From an uncultured Scytonema sp. (GTDB lineage: Bacteria > Cyanobacteriota > Cyanobacteriia > Cyanobacteriales > Nostocaceae), in the NCBI GenBank assembly GCA_937873135.1, contig CALMVQ010000003.1, forward strand, positions 36,793 through 100,792: 64,000 nt of DNA, given 5' to 3'. A model generated the notes under the pieces. It searched no databases. It had not been told where the DNA came from and saw only the letters and a program-made list of their open reading frames with translations. Shown here piece by piece: positions 25,922 through 34,757 of this stretch (positions within the stretch are counted from its first letter, which is position 1; each line of letters starts with the position of its first letter). A program made the translations under genes and the position numbers.

Positions 25922-26491
25922 ATGCCTGAAAATTCTGACTTTGGCACGTTCGGTCGATTTGAAGAAACTCCCGTTGACCAGATGCCTGCCGACATGAAGG
26001 AAGCGTATGACTTCACGATGAAGCTGCGCGGTCTAGTGCCCGGTCCGCACAAGATTTGGTTAGCAAACCCGAAACTATCCAAGACGATCGTGCCTATAGG
26101 TGCATACTATCAAACGCAGTCAACCCTGAAGAAGGCGGAAATTGAGATCGCTACTAACCTCATCAACGGTCGCTGGTTGACGGCTTACTCAAATTATGAA
26201 CACGAGATGATTGCAGAGAAGATGGGCGATTTGCCGCCAGAGAAAGTAGAAGCGTTAATTGCCGGACTGCCGACCTCGTTTGTCGATCCTCGGCAACAGG
26301 TGGTGTACGAACTTGTATCAGCTTTGATTGCTCCACGGGTCGTACCAAAAGGTCTCTACCAACGCGCCAAAGACTTATTAGGCAATGCTGGCATCGTTGA
26401 GGTGACTGTCCTTTTAGGATGGTTCACTGGCGTTTCGCTGACGCTCACGGCTTTCGACGTTCCCTCCAACGCCGTTGGTTTGAAGCAGTAA
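25922..26491 (+). CDS. Carboxymuconolactone decarboxylase-like (AhpD-fold) protein 1
   Basis: 189 residues. AEIEIATNLINGRWLTAYSN followed by YEHEMIAEKMGDLP is the helical CMD/AhpD-like core. The usual CxxC of AhpD is absent, so a peroxidase-reducing role is unlikely. ATG 25922 with GAGG upstream is preferred over the longer frame from 25868. A second, different CMD-like gene follows 57 bases later, so the two may form a heteromer. The region is GC-richer than most of the window. Likely a catabolic step in an acquired pathway; substrate unknown. Confidence 0.8.
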   Translation: MPENSDFGTFGRFEETPVDQMPADMKEAYDFTMKLRGLVPGPHKIWLANPKLSKTIVPIGAYYQTQSTLKKAEIEIATNLINGRWLTAYSNYEHEMIAEKMGDLPPEKVEALIAGLPTSFVDPRQQVVYELVSALIAPRVVPKGLYQRAKDLLGNAGIVEVTVLLGWFTGVSLTLTAFDVPSNAVGLKQ

Positions 26492-26548
26492 ACAGACAAT
26501 TTTCCATGCTTGCGGCATGGGAGCATCATAAGACAAGGAGAAATCATT

Positions 26549-27139
26549 ATGTCCCAAGCAGAGACGCCGGGTGGTCGCCTGCCCCTTTTAGACCCTCAGG
26601 CGCTGTCGGTAGAACAGAAGGAGCTTTACAACCGCATGCAGACGACGGCGGTTCTTTGGGCTGACAGCGCTCATTTCCAGAGCCAGACTGAGGATGGCAG
26701 AATGATCGGTCCATTCAACCCGGTTCTCTTCAGCCCAGGCATCACCCCGTCTTTCTTGGATTTACAAGATGCCGAGGAGAAACACACGTCGCTAAGCGAG
26801 CGAGTCCGCCAAGTGGTGATCCTCGCGGTTGGAGCAGTGTGGGAGTCGGACTACGAGCGCTACGCCCATTCAGCAGTAGCCAGAAAGGCTGGTCTGTCAG
26901 AGGAGGCGATCCGAACGCTTGCGGCCGGTGGGCTACCGGAGGACTTGAGCGACGAGGAGAAGATCGCTCAACGTTACGCACGGCAACTTTCGGCTGAGCA
27001 CCGTGTCGATGCGGCTCTTTACAACGCTGCTGAGCAGGCCTTCGGAAAGCAGGGATTGGTAGATATCACTTATCTAACCGGCATCTATCACATCGTCTGC
27101 GCGTTATTAAACGGGTTTGAAATCCCTGCTCCTAAATAG
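26549..27139 (+). CDS. Carboxymuconolactone decarboxylase-like (AhpD-fold) protein 2
   Basis: 196 residues. The core SERVRQVVILAVGAVWESDY followed by ERYAHSAVARKAGLSEEAI and ITYLTGIYHIVCALLNGFEI is the CMD fold. As in its neighbour there is no CxxC, although HSAVA retains the position of the catalytic His. RBS AAGGAG lies seven bases before ATG 26549. Similar to fungal and bacterial CMD-like proteins of unknown substrate. It is the third surviving gene of the LysR-facing set. Confidence 0.8.
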   Translation: MSQAETPGGRLPLLDPQALSVEQKELYNRMQTTAVLWADSAHFQSQTEDGRMIGPFNPVLFSPGITPSFLDLQDAEEKHTSLSERVRQVVILAVGAVWESDYERYAHSAVARKAGLSEEAIRTLAAGGLPEDLSDEEKIAQRYARQLSAEHRVDAALYNAAEQAFGKQGLVDITYLTGIYHIVCALLNGFEIPAPK

Positions 27140-27217
27140 CAAGCCTATACGTAAGACTTTGCTGAAATTCCACGGTTTTGAGTTCATGTCAGACCGCAGA
27201 CACTTCCAACCCTCACA

Positions 27218-28231
27218 ATGATCCTGTTCAAACGCCTTGGAACTCATATAGACACAATTATGCCATCTGAAAATACGCCACAAGCTAAGCTTACCACAGT
27301 CGCTTGCTTCCCGAAGAAATACTTCCTTGAGAACCTTGCGATTCGAAGCGATAACTCCGTTCTCGTGAGTGCAATGAACCATAATGAGTTGTGGTACGTT
27401 CCACCCCTGAATGGGGATGTACTGGTAGACCCATCATGCATTCACACCTTCGGCGAACCCACGCTGGGCATCGTTGAGGTTGAACCGGACATCTTCTACA
27501 TCTCCACCTGTAACTTATACACGTCGCATGAGGCGTACCTCCACCGAATGGACCTGCGCGACTGGGCTCCGGGCAAGCCGGTCAACCCAGAGGTCGTCCT
27601 TAAATTTCCCGATATCGCCCGTGGGCTCAACGGCAGCTGCCTGATCGCTCCAAAGATCATGCTCGTCGCCGACTCCTTTGCAGGCTTGATCTGGCGTGTA
27701 GACCTGCCTTTGGACGGCGGCAAGACCACGGCCCGTGTATGGCTCAAGCATGACAGCATGGATTACGATCCGAATGGTCCGATGCCGACCCAGCCCGGAG
27801 TCAACGGGCTGAAATATGTTTCTAAAACTAATTATCTTTACTACACCTCGACGGCGAAAGAGCTCTTCATGCGCGTACTTATCGATCCAGACACGCATGA
27901 TCCTGCTGGCGAGCCCCAGTTCGTCGCGGGCGGCAGGATGGCTGATGACTTTTGCATCGACGAAAACGCTGGCGTTGCGTACATAACGACGCATCGACAG
28001 AACACTATTGATCGCGTGCCGTTGGAGCCGAGCGAGAACACCGACTTTGGAAGGCACAGCGTGGCGGGCGATCCCTTCACCGATCAGCTGATAGGCCCTT
28101 CCAGCGGTGCCTGGGGACGGGGTCCTGGGGAGGATGGCCGAGTAGCCTATTTCTTGAGCGATGGAGGCACCAAGTCGCCGCCGCCGGATGGGGTCGTTCG
28201 ACAGGCGAAGCTTCTCTGGGTGGAGTTTTAA
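27218..28231 (+). CDS. SMP-30/gluconolactonase-like beta-propeller protein
   Basis: Up to 337 residues. No RBS is obvious, and ATG 27260 (MPSENTPQAKLTTVA) is an alternative start. Blade-like repeats such as ENLAIRSDNSVLVSAMNHNE, GSCLIAPKIMLVADSFAGLI, NGLKYVSKTNYLYYTSTAKE and FCIDENAGVAYITTHRQNTI match the SMP-30/LRE propeller superfamily. No signal peptide is present, so it should be cytoplasmic. Members hydrolyse lactones. Beside two CMD proteins, a lactone step is a reasonable guess. The DNA is clearly GC-richer than the cyanobacterial core genes, suggesting transfer. Confidence 0.75.
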   Translation: MILFKRLGTHIDTIMPSENTPQAKLTTVACFPKKYFLENLAIRSDNSVLVSAMNHNELWYVPPLNGDVLVDPSCIHTFGEPTLGIVEVEPDIFYISTCNLYTSHEAYLHRMDLRDWAPGKPVNPEVVLKFPDIARGLNGSCLIAPKIMLVADSFAGLIWRVDLPLDGGKTTARVWLKHDSMDYDPNGPMPTQPGVNGLKYVSKTNYLYYTSTAKELFMRVLIDPDTHDPAGEPQFVAGGRMADDFCIDENAGVAYITTHRQNTIDRVPLEPSENTDFGRHSVAGDPFTDQLIGPSSGAWGRGPGEDGRVAYFLSDGGTKSPPPDGVVRQAKLLWVEF

Positions 28232-28450
28232 TCCTCCTGCGGGAATAGCCCGAAAGTCCGCTCAAAACAGAATACTGGAAGTACCCGACCCGAAAGTCCA
28301 TATCAGGAGTCAGCGATCGCACTCCCCACCCCACACCCAGTCATCTTCCCGAATGAGTTGTCAAGCACTTCGCGCACTCTACTCCATCTTGCTCTCAACC
28401 ACATTAGGAGCAGCCGCCGGAACGTTGTTAAGCTTGACATAAATCGGCAC

Positions 28451-28504
28451 TTGACATTTTTGGCGAGTATATTTAACCTATTAGATAATTAACCGATAGG
28501 TTTA
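28451..28504 (+). promoter_or_regulatory. Promoter and inverted-repeat operator of the ArsR/SRPBCC operon
   Basis: TTGACA at 28451-28456 (another at 28434-28439) is followed by AT-rich sequence and the inverted repeat AACCTAT / ATAGGTT (28475-28481 and 28495-28501), seven bases before the ArsR start. TTAACC also occurs twice as a direct repeat. Such a dyad just before an ArsR gene is expected to be its autoregulatory operator. Confidence 0.6.
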
Positions 28505-28510
28505 ATACAG

Positions 28511-28861
28511 ATGTCTGCCGACCCATTGAGCGTTACCTTTGCCGCCCTTGCCGATCCCACCCGACGAGCTATCCTGGCTCACCTGAAGAAAGGTGAAGCA
28601 TCGGTGACTGAGCTAGCCCAACCCTTTGAGATGAGTCTTCCTGCAATCTCCAAGCATCTCAAGGTACTGGAGCAGGCCGGATTGATCACGCGGAGTCGAG
28701 AGGCTCAGTGGCGACCCTGCCGACTCAACGCCCAATCGCTCAAGAATGTTGATGACTGGCTCGAACAATATCGCCAATTGTGGGAGGAAAGCCTTGATCG
28801 GCTGGATGATTATCTGCACAAATTACAAACACAGGAGAAACACAATGACCAACAAAAATAA
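28511..28861 (+). CDS. ArsR-family transcriptional repressor
   Basis: 116 residues with a winged helix: FAALADPTRRAILAHLKKGE, SVTELAQPFEMSLPAISKHL, KVLEQAGLITRSREAQWRPC. The ELCxC metal site of arsenic sensors is absent, and the HTH instead fits the ArsR subgroup that is paired with SRPBCC/AHSA1 proteins. It overlaps the next gene by 17 bases, so they are translated together. An inverted repeat lies just upstream. A repressor responding to a small organic ligand rather than metal is likely. Confidence 0.9.
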   Translation: MSADPLSVTFAALADPTRRAILAHLKKGEASVTELAQPFEMSLPAISKHLKVLEQAGLITRSREAQWRPCRLNAQSLKNVDDWLEQYRQLWEESLDRLDDYLHKLQTQEKHNDQQK

Positions 28862-29369
28862 TTCCACTGATGCTCAAGACGAGCGCGAGATCGTTATCAC
28901 TCGCATCTTCAATGCGCCTCGCGAACTGGTGTTCAAGGTATGGACCGAGGAGAAACACATTGAGCAGTGGTGGGGGCCAAAAGGCTTCACAACCCGTGTC
29001 GAACAGATGGACGCGAGACCTGGCGGCACCTGGCGATATGTGATGTGTGGTCCCGATGGTACTGAGTATCCGGTGAATGGTGTTTTTCGCGAAGTCGTGC
29101 CACCAGAGCGGATTGTCACGAGTGATAGATTTGATGAGGGCTTTGAGGAGCTTGTAAAGGTAGACATACCGCGAGGAATTACTGTGGTAACGACCCTTTT
29201 CGAGGACTTGGGCGACAAAACCCGCCTTACCCTTCGGATTCTGCACGCTACTGCAGAAGATCGCCGCAAGCATGAAGAAATGGGAGTCATCGGCGGATGG
29301 AACTCAAGCTTTGAATGCCTGGATGAATATTTGGCAAAAAACGTCGAGAAGAGTGCCTCAAAATCATAA
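28845..29369 (+). CDS. SRPBCC (AHSA1-like) ligand-binding protein
   Basis: 174 residues. FNAPRELVFKVWTEEKHIEQ, WWGPKGFTTRVEQMDARPGG and WNSSFECLDEYLAKN define the AHSA1/CalC-like START-fold family with a hydrophobic pocket. ATG 28845 follows AGGAG and overlaps the ArsR stop; the longer frame from 28746 is inside ArsR. ArsR/AHSA1 pairs are common in bacteria; the SRPBCC partner is thought to bind or act on a hydrophobic ligand. Function here unknown. Confidence 0.88.
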   Translation: MTNKNNSTDAQDEREIVITRIFNAPRELVFKVWTEEKHIEQWWGPKGFTTRVEQMDARPGGTWRYVMCGPDGTEYPVNGVFREVVPPERIVTSDRFDEGFEELVKVDIPRGITVVTTLFEDLGDKTRLTLRILHATAEDRRKHEEMGVIGGWNSSFECLDEYLAKNVEKSASKS

Positions 29370-30076
29370 GTAGTCTAGCTTAGAAGTTTTTGGCGATGTT
29401 TAATAGATATCTCCGAAATATGTTTTCTTTGAGTCAAAAGATATGAGATGAGTTTTTTACTAATGGCGCTAGCGCCCGTCTTCAAATAGGGACAATTGAA
29501 CCAGTTGGGCTTCCCTAACATTATCAAGATTAGATAACGAGATTCCCAACAATCGAACACTACGGCATTGAGCCGAGATATGTGTTTTTTCCTGCAAGAG
29601 ACTCCAAAAGGCTTGATTTCTCGTTACCGAACACGGCTAAATTGACCGTCTCACCAAAAGACTGAAAAATCTGCCAGCCTCATTACAAGTAAGGGGTTTA
29701 GAGCCAACGTTGAAGCGGAAAAATCGCCCCAATTGTCAACTGGTATACAAAAAGAACAACTTTTCATGGGGCGATTTTTCCGGAGGCTGGCAGATTTTTC
29801 TAGGTAAAAGCCCAACCCTACTGTATTAAATTATCAAAACCATACTGGATTTGGGTTTTCAGACCCGGAGTGCAGGTTTTTACACGTATCTCGGTTTTAT
29901 CAATCTGAGGAAAAAGGCTCAATCTCTTGGCTTTGATCTTGTTGCTCAATCTAATGCCACGCAAAGTGTTTCTTGAAAGATGAGAGATTTTAGAGACATA
30001 ATAAAGGTAATACAGACTGATTATTCTCTAAGGAGCCCAATTTTTTAGCTCATTTTTCTTTAGAATACTTTAATAG
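29370..30076. other. 700-base spacer dominated by a large inverted repeat
   Basis: No gene is supported. The composite inverted repeat at 29664-29800 is the main feature. AT-rich flanks contain stop-rich frames only. Confidence 0.55.
29664..29800. repeat. Composite inverted repeat with two pairs of perfect arms
   Basis: GAAAAATCTGCCAGCCTC (29664-29681) is complementary to 29783-29800 over 18 bp, and CGGAAAAATCGCCCCA (29716-29731) to 29767-29782 over 16 bp. On the right the two arms abut; on the left they are separated by 34 bases. Looks like a non-autonomous element or the ends of a lost insertion sequence. Confidence 0.65.
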
Positions 30077-31693
30077 CTAATAGCTTCTTTTCAAGAAATG
30101 GCTCAAGAGATTGAAGTGCTTGTCAATGGCACCGATGATATTTAAAATACTCGCAACATTGTGTGGTGGATAGGAAATCAGAGTATCCTCAGTAATTAAC
30201 CTCTGAAAGTCCAACTTAACTTCCCCAGTACGCTCACTCCCATCACTTTCATAAAACTTCACACCTGAGAGTTGCATGATCTTGATGATTTCTTGAGCAA
30301 TGATGCCATAACCAATTGTTGTAGGATGAATACCATCTAAGGAAAATAAACCGCCTTGAGTGCGACCAATTGGTTTGGAGATAAAAAAGCGCGAGTCTGG
30401 TACAGGTGAAAGTGCCTGAAGTTCTGGTGGCAACTTATATGTACCCCCAACTTCTTCCCACCAACTAGGTCTAGCACTTGGGTCATCATGATAACGTCTG
30501 GACGCAAAGCGATCTAATAATCCAGAGCTTTCAAACAGATACCAATCTCTGCCTTCAGTCCTTGCTTGTTGCACAGCAGCAGTTATATATTCATTATACT
30601 GGTCAATCGCACTATCAACAGCCCGCACTTGTTGATGTGTCAGATTTGGATGCTTGTTAGGATTAAAATCTTTGTCACTTATCCAAGGCAAAGTGTAGTA
30701 AGGGTAGTAACGAGAACCTTTCTTCACCTTACCACCGACGCCACGGGCAAAAGGAACGATACTGATATGTGGGACTGTGCCAAAAATGACATGACGAGCG
30801 CGAATTTTTTTAACTTCGCTAACAACTCGATCTAGCTCTGCCTGAAAGTGAATTGGACGCCAAACAGTATATTTATTGTTCAAGTCCATATCATTATAGT
30901 CGCGATCGCTCCAGACCACGTTAAAACTCAAAACACTCCTCAAAGCATTATTCGCACCAAGCAGCACAATCAGCGTTTCAATACCGTCCCCATCACTATC
31001 TTCTTGAGTCCCTTCCCTGGCTAGTGCTGCTGCTGCTTGCAATGGTGTCAGTGCTTTTCCATCAACATTTCGTGCCGAGTTTAAAACCCGTATTGCCGCA
31101 CGTTCGTTATGATGGTCAACTATCAACCGAAAAAAGCTGTTCTTGGGTGGATTTTTCTTCAGTACGTCTATACAGATATCTGCATTGCGTGCCAGCGTTT
31201 TTCGTAAATCCCACCCATAGACTGCCAGGTTATCATTAATTTTTCGTTGCTGTGGGTAAACAGAACCTTTTCCACGTTCCCAATAATTCTCCAGCACCTT
31301 TAGATGTTGGTAGAGATACAGTAAACAAGGTATGAATTTTAACCAATTAATCCGATCACCAAACCGTTGCTGTAAGTCATTTGCCAACCGTTCCAAGTTG
31401 ACTGGCAATCCGTCTTCCGGTCCGTGATAAGTTGGATAAAGTAGTTCCTTCCAACCCATTTCACGAGCAATAATTGCGGGATAGGATATTTGCGGATTAA
31501 AAACTGCCCCACTTTGATAACCTTGCGTGATTGAATCGCCAATGGCAACTAAGCGATGTCTGGGAGTTCCAACTCTGCTAAAGCTTACAGGAATGCCAAG
31601 GGTAGGATCTGTAACGGGTTTTCGTGCCTCAAATCTAATCTCTACATCTGGTGGTGTTTTAGGATCGAGCATTGAAGCAGATAAATTAGTCAT
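30077..31693 (-). CDS. SGNH/GDSL-type hydrolase
   Basis: 538 residues, long for the family. Block I is VAIGDSITQG near residue 53, with Ser as nucleophile. A Gly/Asn block appears as IVLLGANNALRS, and the catalytic Asp/His pair is in SLDGIHPTTIGYGIIA near residue 475. The extra 200-residue middle part (for example FRLIVDHHNERAAIRVLNSA) is not recognised. There is no signal peptide. It should be an esterase or lipase acting on an unknown substrate. A CHAD-domain gene lies upstream on the same strand with a 177-base spacer. Confidence 0.85.
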   Translation of the reverse strand: MTNLSASMLDPKTPPDVEIRFEARKPVTDPTLGIPVSFSRVGTPRHRLVAIGDSITQGYQSGAVFNPQISYPAIIAREMGWKELLYPTYHGPEDGLPVNLERLANDLQQRFGDRINWLKFIPCLLYLYQHLKVLENYWERGKGSVYPQQRKINDNLAVYGWDLRKTLARNADICIDVLKKNPPKNSFFRLIVDHHNERAAIRVLNSARNVDGKALTPLQAAAALAREGTQEDSDGDGIETLIVLLGANNALRSVLSFNVVWSDRDYNDMDLNNKYTVWRPIHFQAELDRVVSEVKKIRARHVIFGTVPHISIVPFARGVGGKVKKGSRYYPYYTLPWISDKDFNPNKHPNLTHQQVRAVDSAIDQYNEYITAAVQQARTEGRDWYLFESSGLLDRFASRRYHDDPSARPSWWEEVGGTYKLPPELQALSPVPDSRFFISKPIGRTQGGLFSLDGIHPTTIGYGIIAQEIIKIMQLSGVKFYESDGSERTGEVKLDFQRLITEDTLISYPPHNVASILNIIGAIDKHFNLLSHFLKRSY

Positions 31694-31870
31694 AAGTGCT
31701 TTTGATTACTAGGATATAGATGGTTGGTAATGGGTAATGGGGAAAAAGGACTTCGATTTCAACGATTCCTTGAGAATTATCTTCCCGATTAGCGATCACC
31801 GATTACCAGCCTAACTATATAAGTAGTAACTTACGCTACGACTCCTACTACTAATCACTAACAATTGAAC

Positions 31871-32848
31871 TTACAATGGGCGTAGTATAGTTGAATGAAA
31901 CCCGTGTAGTGTTTCAGCTTTCAAATACCGCTCTTGCAGGAGTTGCCACTGCTGCCACAACTCGTCACGATTTTTTGCTAGTAAAACCGTTAATCCACGG
32001 GGCAAAGAGTGAGATTTTGACTTGAAGACATCCACTAACCACTCAGTTAAAACCACATTGTCTTGGATAGAACCCAAAATTTCTTGGATACTTTTGACTT
32101 CTTCAACATAAGCCTCGTAAGACTCGCCGTATAAATCAGTAAATAACTCCATCTGATAGCGGAGGCGTTTGGCTTGTTTCCGCAGACTATGCAGAACTTC
32201 CCCACTGGTTGCTAATTCTCGTTCTATATTCTCTGCTTCCCAATCTTTTGGCACCACAATCTCCAACCCGGATGTTTGGGTTCCAACCAACCAACCCGGA
32301 TGTAGCAGGAAGCTACTCGCCTCAGTTAAAAGTAAATCTGGGAGGACTTGCTGAATTGGTAAGGATGCCTGTGGTTGATAATTAGGTTCTTCCAACCATT
32401 CCTTCAATTCTTTTTTTAGAGACTTGTAACGTTCATCCCTTAATGCTGCCTTGACATCTACCAGTGCATCTTCACGTTGCTTATCCAAAGCGTCGAAAGC
32501 AATTTGCAGAGCTTCCTGTTCTTTGCGAGGTAAATTTGGTTTGTAAAGAGTTTCCAGAGCTTCTTTTAACACGTCTAAGTCTCGGAGATTGCCGAGACGA
32601 TGTGCAATTTTACCAATATTTTTATTACTTACTGGCTGTGGTAAATCTACTGCTAGGGCAAACCCATTAACAGTTGTACGTAGGCGACGTAACCCCACTC
32701 GCATTTGATGCAGTGCTTCTGGATCTTTATCTTTCTTAACTGCTGTTTCCCACTTTAAGGTTTTCTGGAAGTGTTTTTGAATTGCCGAAGAAGCGTAGTT
32801 CCCTAGAGTTTTTTTTTGGGATTTTGTAGCTAATATCACTGTTGACAC
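31871..32848 (-). CDS. CHAD-domain protein
   Basis: 325 residues. The first CHAD half contains DPEALHQMRVGLRRLRTTVN and GKIAHRLGNLRDLDVLKEAL; the second, GEVLHSLRKQAKRLRYQMEL and IQEILGSIQDNVVLTEWLV. The conserved His and the many Arg/Lys on these helices form a basic surface that binds polyphosphate in studied CHAD proteins. No CYTH domain is fused. Probably located at polyphosphate granules. ATG 32848 opens directly into the domain. Followed by an SGNH hydrolase of unclear relation. Confidence 0.9.
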   Translation of the reverse strand: MSTVILATKSQKKTLGNYASSAIQKHFQKTLKWETAVKKDKDPEALHQMRVGLRRLRTTVNGFALAVDLPQPVSNKNIGKIAHRLGNLRDLDVLKEALETLYKPNLPRKEQEALQIAFDALDKQREDALVDVKAALRDERYKSLKKELKEWLEEPNYQPQASLPIQQVLPDLLLTEASSFLLHPGWLVGTQTSGLEIVVPKDWEAENIERELATSGEVLHSLRKQAKRLRYQMELFTDLYGESYEAYVEEVKSIQEILGSIQDNVVLTEWLVDVFKSKSHSLPRGLTVLLAKNRDELWQQWQLLQERYLKAETLHGFHSTILRPL

Positions 32849-33379
32849 ACCTTTACAGACATTTTAAATAAATATGTTTTTAATAATAGCACTAATTTTA
32901 AAAGATGTTATTTAGTTTATTTGTTTTATATTATATTATGTTATAATTCAAATACATTTATTGATTGAAAGCTGACAATATTCATATTTAACTTGTAAAA
33001 TAGCTATTTTTTAACAACTGAGAACGCAAAGCCATTCGATGCGGTTTTACCTTATTGGTAAACTTTCTAAGACGAATTTCGGCTTGACTGCAACGTTAGG
33101 CTTAAGAATTTTAGATTTATTCCACAGATAATTCTGTAGGCAAGTCATATCAAGGAATTATCGGTTAGAAAGAAAAAATTTTTTTGTCTTATACAATAGC
33201 TGAAAAATCTGAAATTTGTGTTAGAATGTATGAAGTTTATTGAGTTCCAAGCTGAGCGCTGGAAAAATGAGATAACTTAATTGTGAATACTCCTCAATAT
33301 GCGATTCCAATCACACGGCAGTTTTCAGAGCAATAAGGAAGCCTCATCAATTCCTACTCCTCATTCCCGACTTGTCAGC
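32849..33379. other. AT-rich spacer, promoter region of the CHAD gene
   Basis: About 530 bases of strongly AT-rich sequence without a supported gene. The half near 32849 should contain the CHAD promoter; the other end is the 3' flank of the NIL-ferredoxin gene. Nothing else recognisable. Confidence 0.5.
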
Positions 33380-33784
33380 CTAGAGATTTGTAGAAATTGC
33401 CTGCACGGGACAGGTAGGAATACATTGTTCGCAGACAATACAGCGCGAGCGCGTGAATGTCAGCTTAAACGACTGAGGATCGAGATTTAACGCTTCTGTA
33501 GGACAAACTCCGGTACACAAGCCACAATGAACGCACAAGTTTTCATCAACGATGATCTCCCCTAAAGCTTGGGAGACATTAATATTTTGCGATCGCATCC
33601 ACTCAATCGCCGCATCTAACTCATCAATATCCCCCGATAGTTCCACAACAAGTTTGCCAATTTGATTCGGGGCGACTTGAGCGCGAATAATATTTGCAGC
33701 TACGTTAAAATCTCTTGCCAGTCTATAGGTGACAGGCATTTGAACAGCGCGTTTGGGAAATGTGAGGGTGACTCGTTTCTTCAC
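33380..33784 (-). CDS. NIL-domain two [4Fe-4S] ferredoxin
   Basis: 134 residues. The N-terminal half (KRVTLTFPKRAVQMPVTYRL, GKLVVELSGDIDELDAAIEW) is an NIL domain, and the C-terminal half has CVHCGLCTGVCPTEAL and CIVCEQCIPTCPVQAI, the motifs of a bacterial-type two-cluster ferredoxin. The same architecture occurs across cyanobacteria. Links to sulfur relay have been proposed for related NIL-Fer proteins. GTG 33784 is used. It is a single gene and probably acts in the cytoplasm as an electron carrier or Fe-S sensor. Confidence 0.9.
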   Translation of the reverse strand: MKKRVTLTFPKRAVQMPVTYRLARDFNVAANIIRAQVAPNQIGKLVVELSGDIDELDAAIEWMRSQNINVSQALGEIIVDENLCVHCGLCTGVCPTEALNLDPQSFKLTFTRSRCIVCEQCIPTCPVQAISTNL

Positions 33785-34095
33785 AAATTTGTTATGGTTT
33801 TTTTTGTTTTAGCGTATCTTAATAAAGTCCGTTTGATTAGCAAAAAACTTCTCTGGCACAATTCGTGACAGAGTCTTGCCCTGGAAATATCTATATACAG
33901 ACTAAAATTCTAACCTATTTCAAACTATCTGGTTATTCATGCCGTGCTTTACTAATACAAGAGGCGCGGAAATAAAGCTGCCATTCAGAATTAAGCGGGA
34001 GCATCTCTGGCTTTTTTAATTTTTAATTCCGCGCTCGCGGTACTAGTCAGTTAAACTAAGGATATTATCACTTAATAAGTTTTAATAATTTTGTT
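33785..34095. other. Spacer between divergent NIL-ferredoxin and txlA genes
   Basis: About 310 bases, AT-rich, expected to hold both promoters. A GC-containing patch (GGCGCGGAAATAAAGC, and CCGCGCTCGCGG near 34027) interrupts it. No gene or clear operator seen. Confidence 0.45.
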
Positions 34096-34677
34096 ATGAG
34101 TACGGATTCACCTGTTAATTCTCCAGAAAAATCTGAAGTCACCGTTGGAAAGCGGGTTAGAAATCTCTTAATTGTCCTTGTCGCCATCGCCCTTAGCGTT
34201 GCCTTAGTCTTGGGACTCCGAACAGAGACAACTTCTACTTCCCTCGCCCAGTTAGATAAGCAGTCTACACCCTTAGACATAGCTTTAACTAACGACAAGC
34301 CATCGCTGATGGAATTTTATGCAAATTGGTGTACTGTCTGCCAGAAAATGGCACCAGATATGGCTGAGTTAGAAAAACAGTATGGCGATCGCATCAATTT
34401 TGTCATGCTGAATGTAGATAATACCAAGTGGCTACCAGAGATGCTGAAGTATCGAGTGGATGGCATTCCCCATTTTATATTTTTGGGTAAGAAAGGGGAC
34501 ATCTTAGTGCAGGCGATCGGCGATCTGCCCCGTACGATTATGGCAGGCAACTTAGAAGCCTTGGCTGTTGGTTCGCCTTTGCCTTACACCCAAGCAACCG
34601 GAGCTGTTTCTAAATTCTCAGCACCTGTTGCACCCGAAGGCAATCAAGACAATCCTCGCGCTCATGGGAATTCGTAA
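34096..34677 (+). CDS. txlA: Membrane-anchored thioredoxin-like protein (TxlA/HCF164 type)
   Basis: 193 residues. One transmembrane helix at about 22-42 (VRNLLIVLVAIALSVALVLG) is followed by a thioredoxin domain with FYANWCTVCQKMAPDM, active-site Cys79 and Cys82, and a cis-Pro in DGIPHFIFLG. This matches cyanobacterial TxlA and plant HCF164, which pass reducing power across the thylakoid membrane to the lumen for cytochrome b6f assembly. A C-terminal tail (ATGAVSKFSAPVAPEGNQ) is typical. It is convergent with the next small gene, with a perfect palindrome between them. Confidence 0.92.
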   Translation: MSTDSPVNSPEKSEVTVGKRVRNLLIVLVAIALSVALVLGLRTETTSTSLAQLDKQSTPLDIALTNDKPSLMEFYANWCTVCQKMAPDMAELEKQYGDRINFVMLNVDNTKWLPEMLKYRVDGIPHFIFLGKKGDILVQAIGDLPRTIMAGNLEALAVGSPLPYTQATGAVSKFSAPVAPEGNQDNPRAHGNS

Positions 34678-34722
34678 TTATGACTCCACAACAGTGGAAC
34701 TTACCAAAGTTTGCACATTGAC

Positions 34723-34752
34723 TATAGAGACGTTACATGTAACGTCTCTATA
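34723..34752. terminator. 30-base perfect palindrome between convergent genes
   Basis: The sequence is fully self-complementary, with half TATAGAGACGTTACA. It lies 46 bases after txlA and next to the stop of the opposed gene, so it can act as a bidirectional terminator. The GAGACGTTACATGTAACGTC core is known to me as a repeated motif in cyanobacterial spacers. Confidence 0.65.
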
Positions 34753-34757
34753 CGTGA

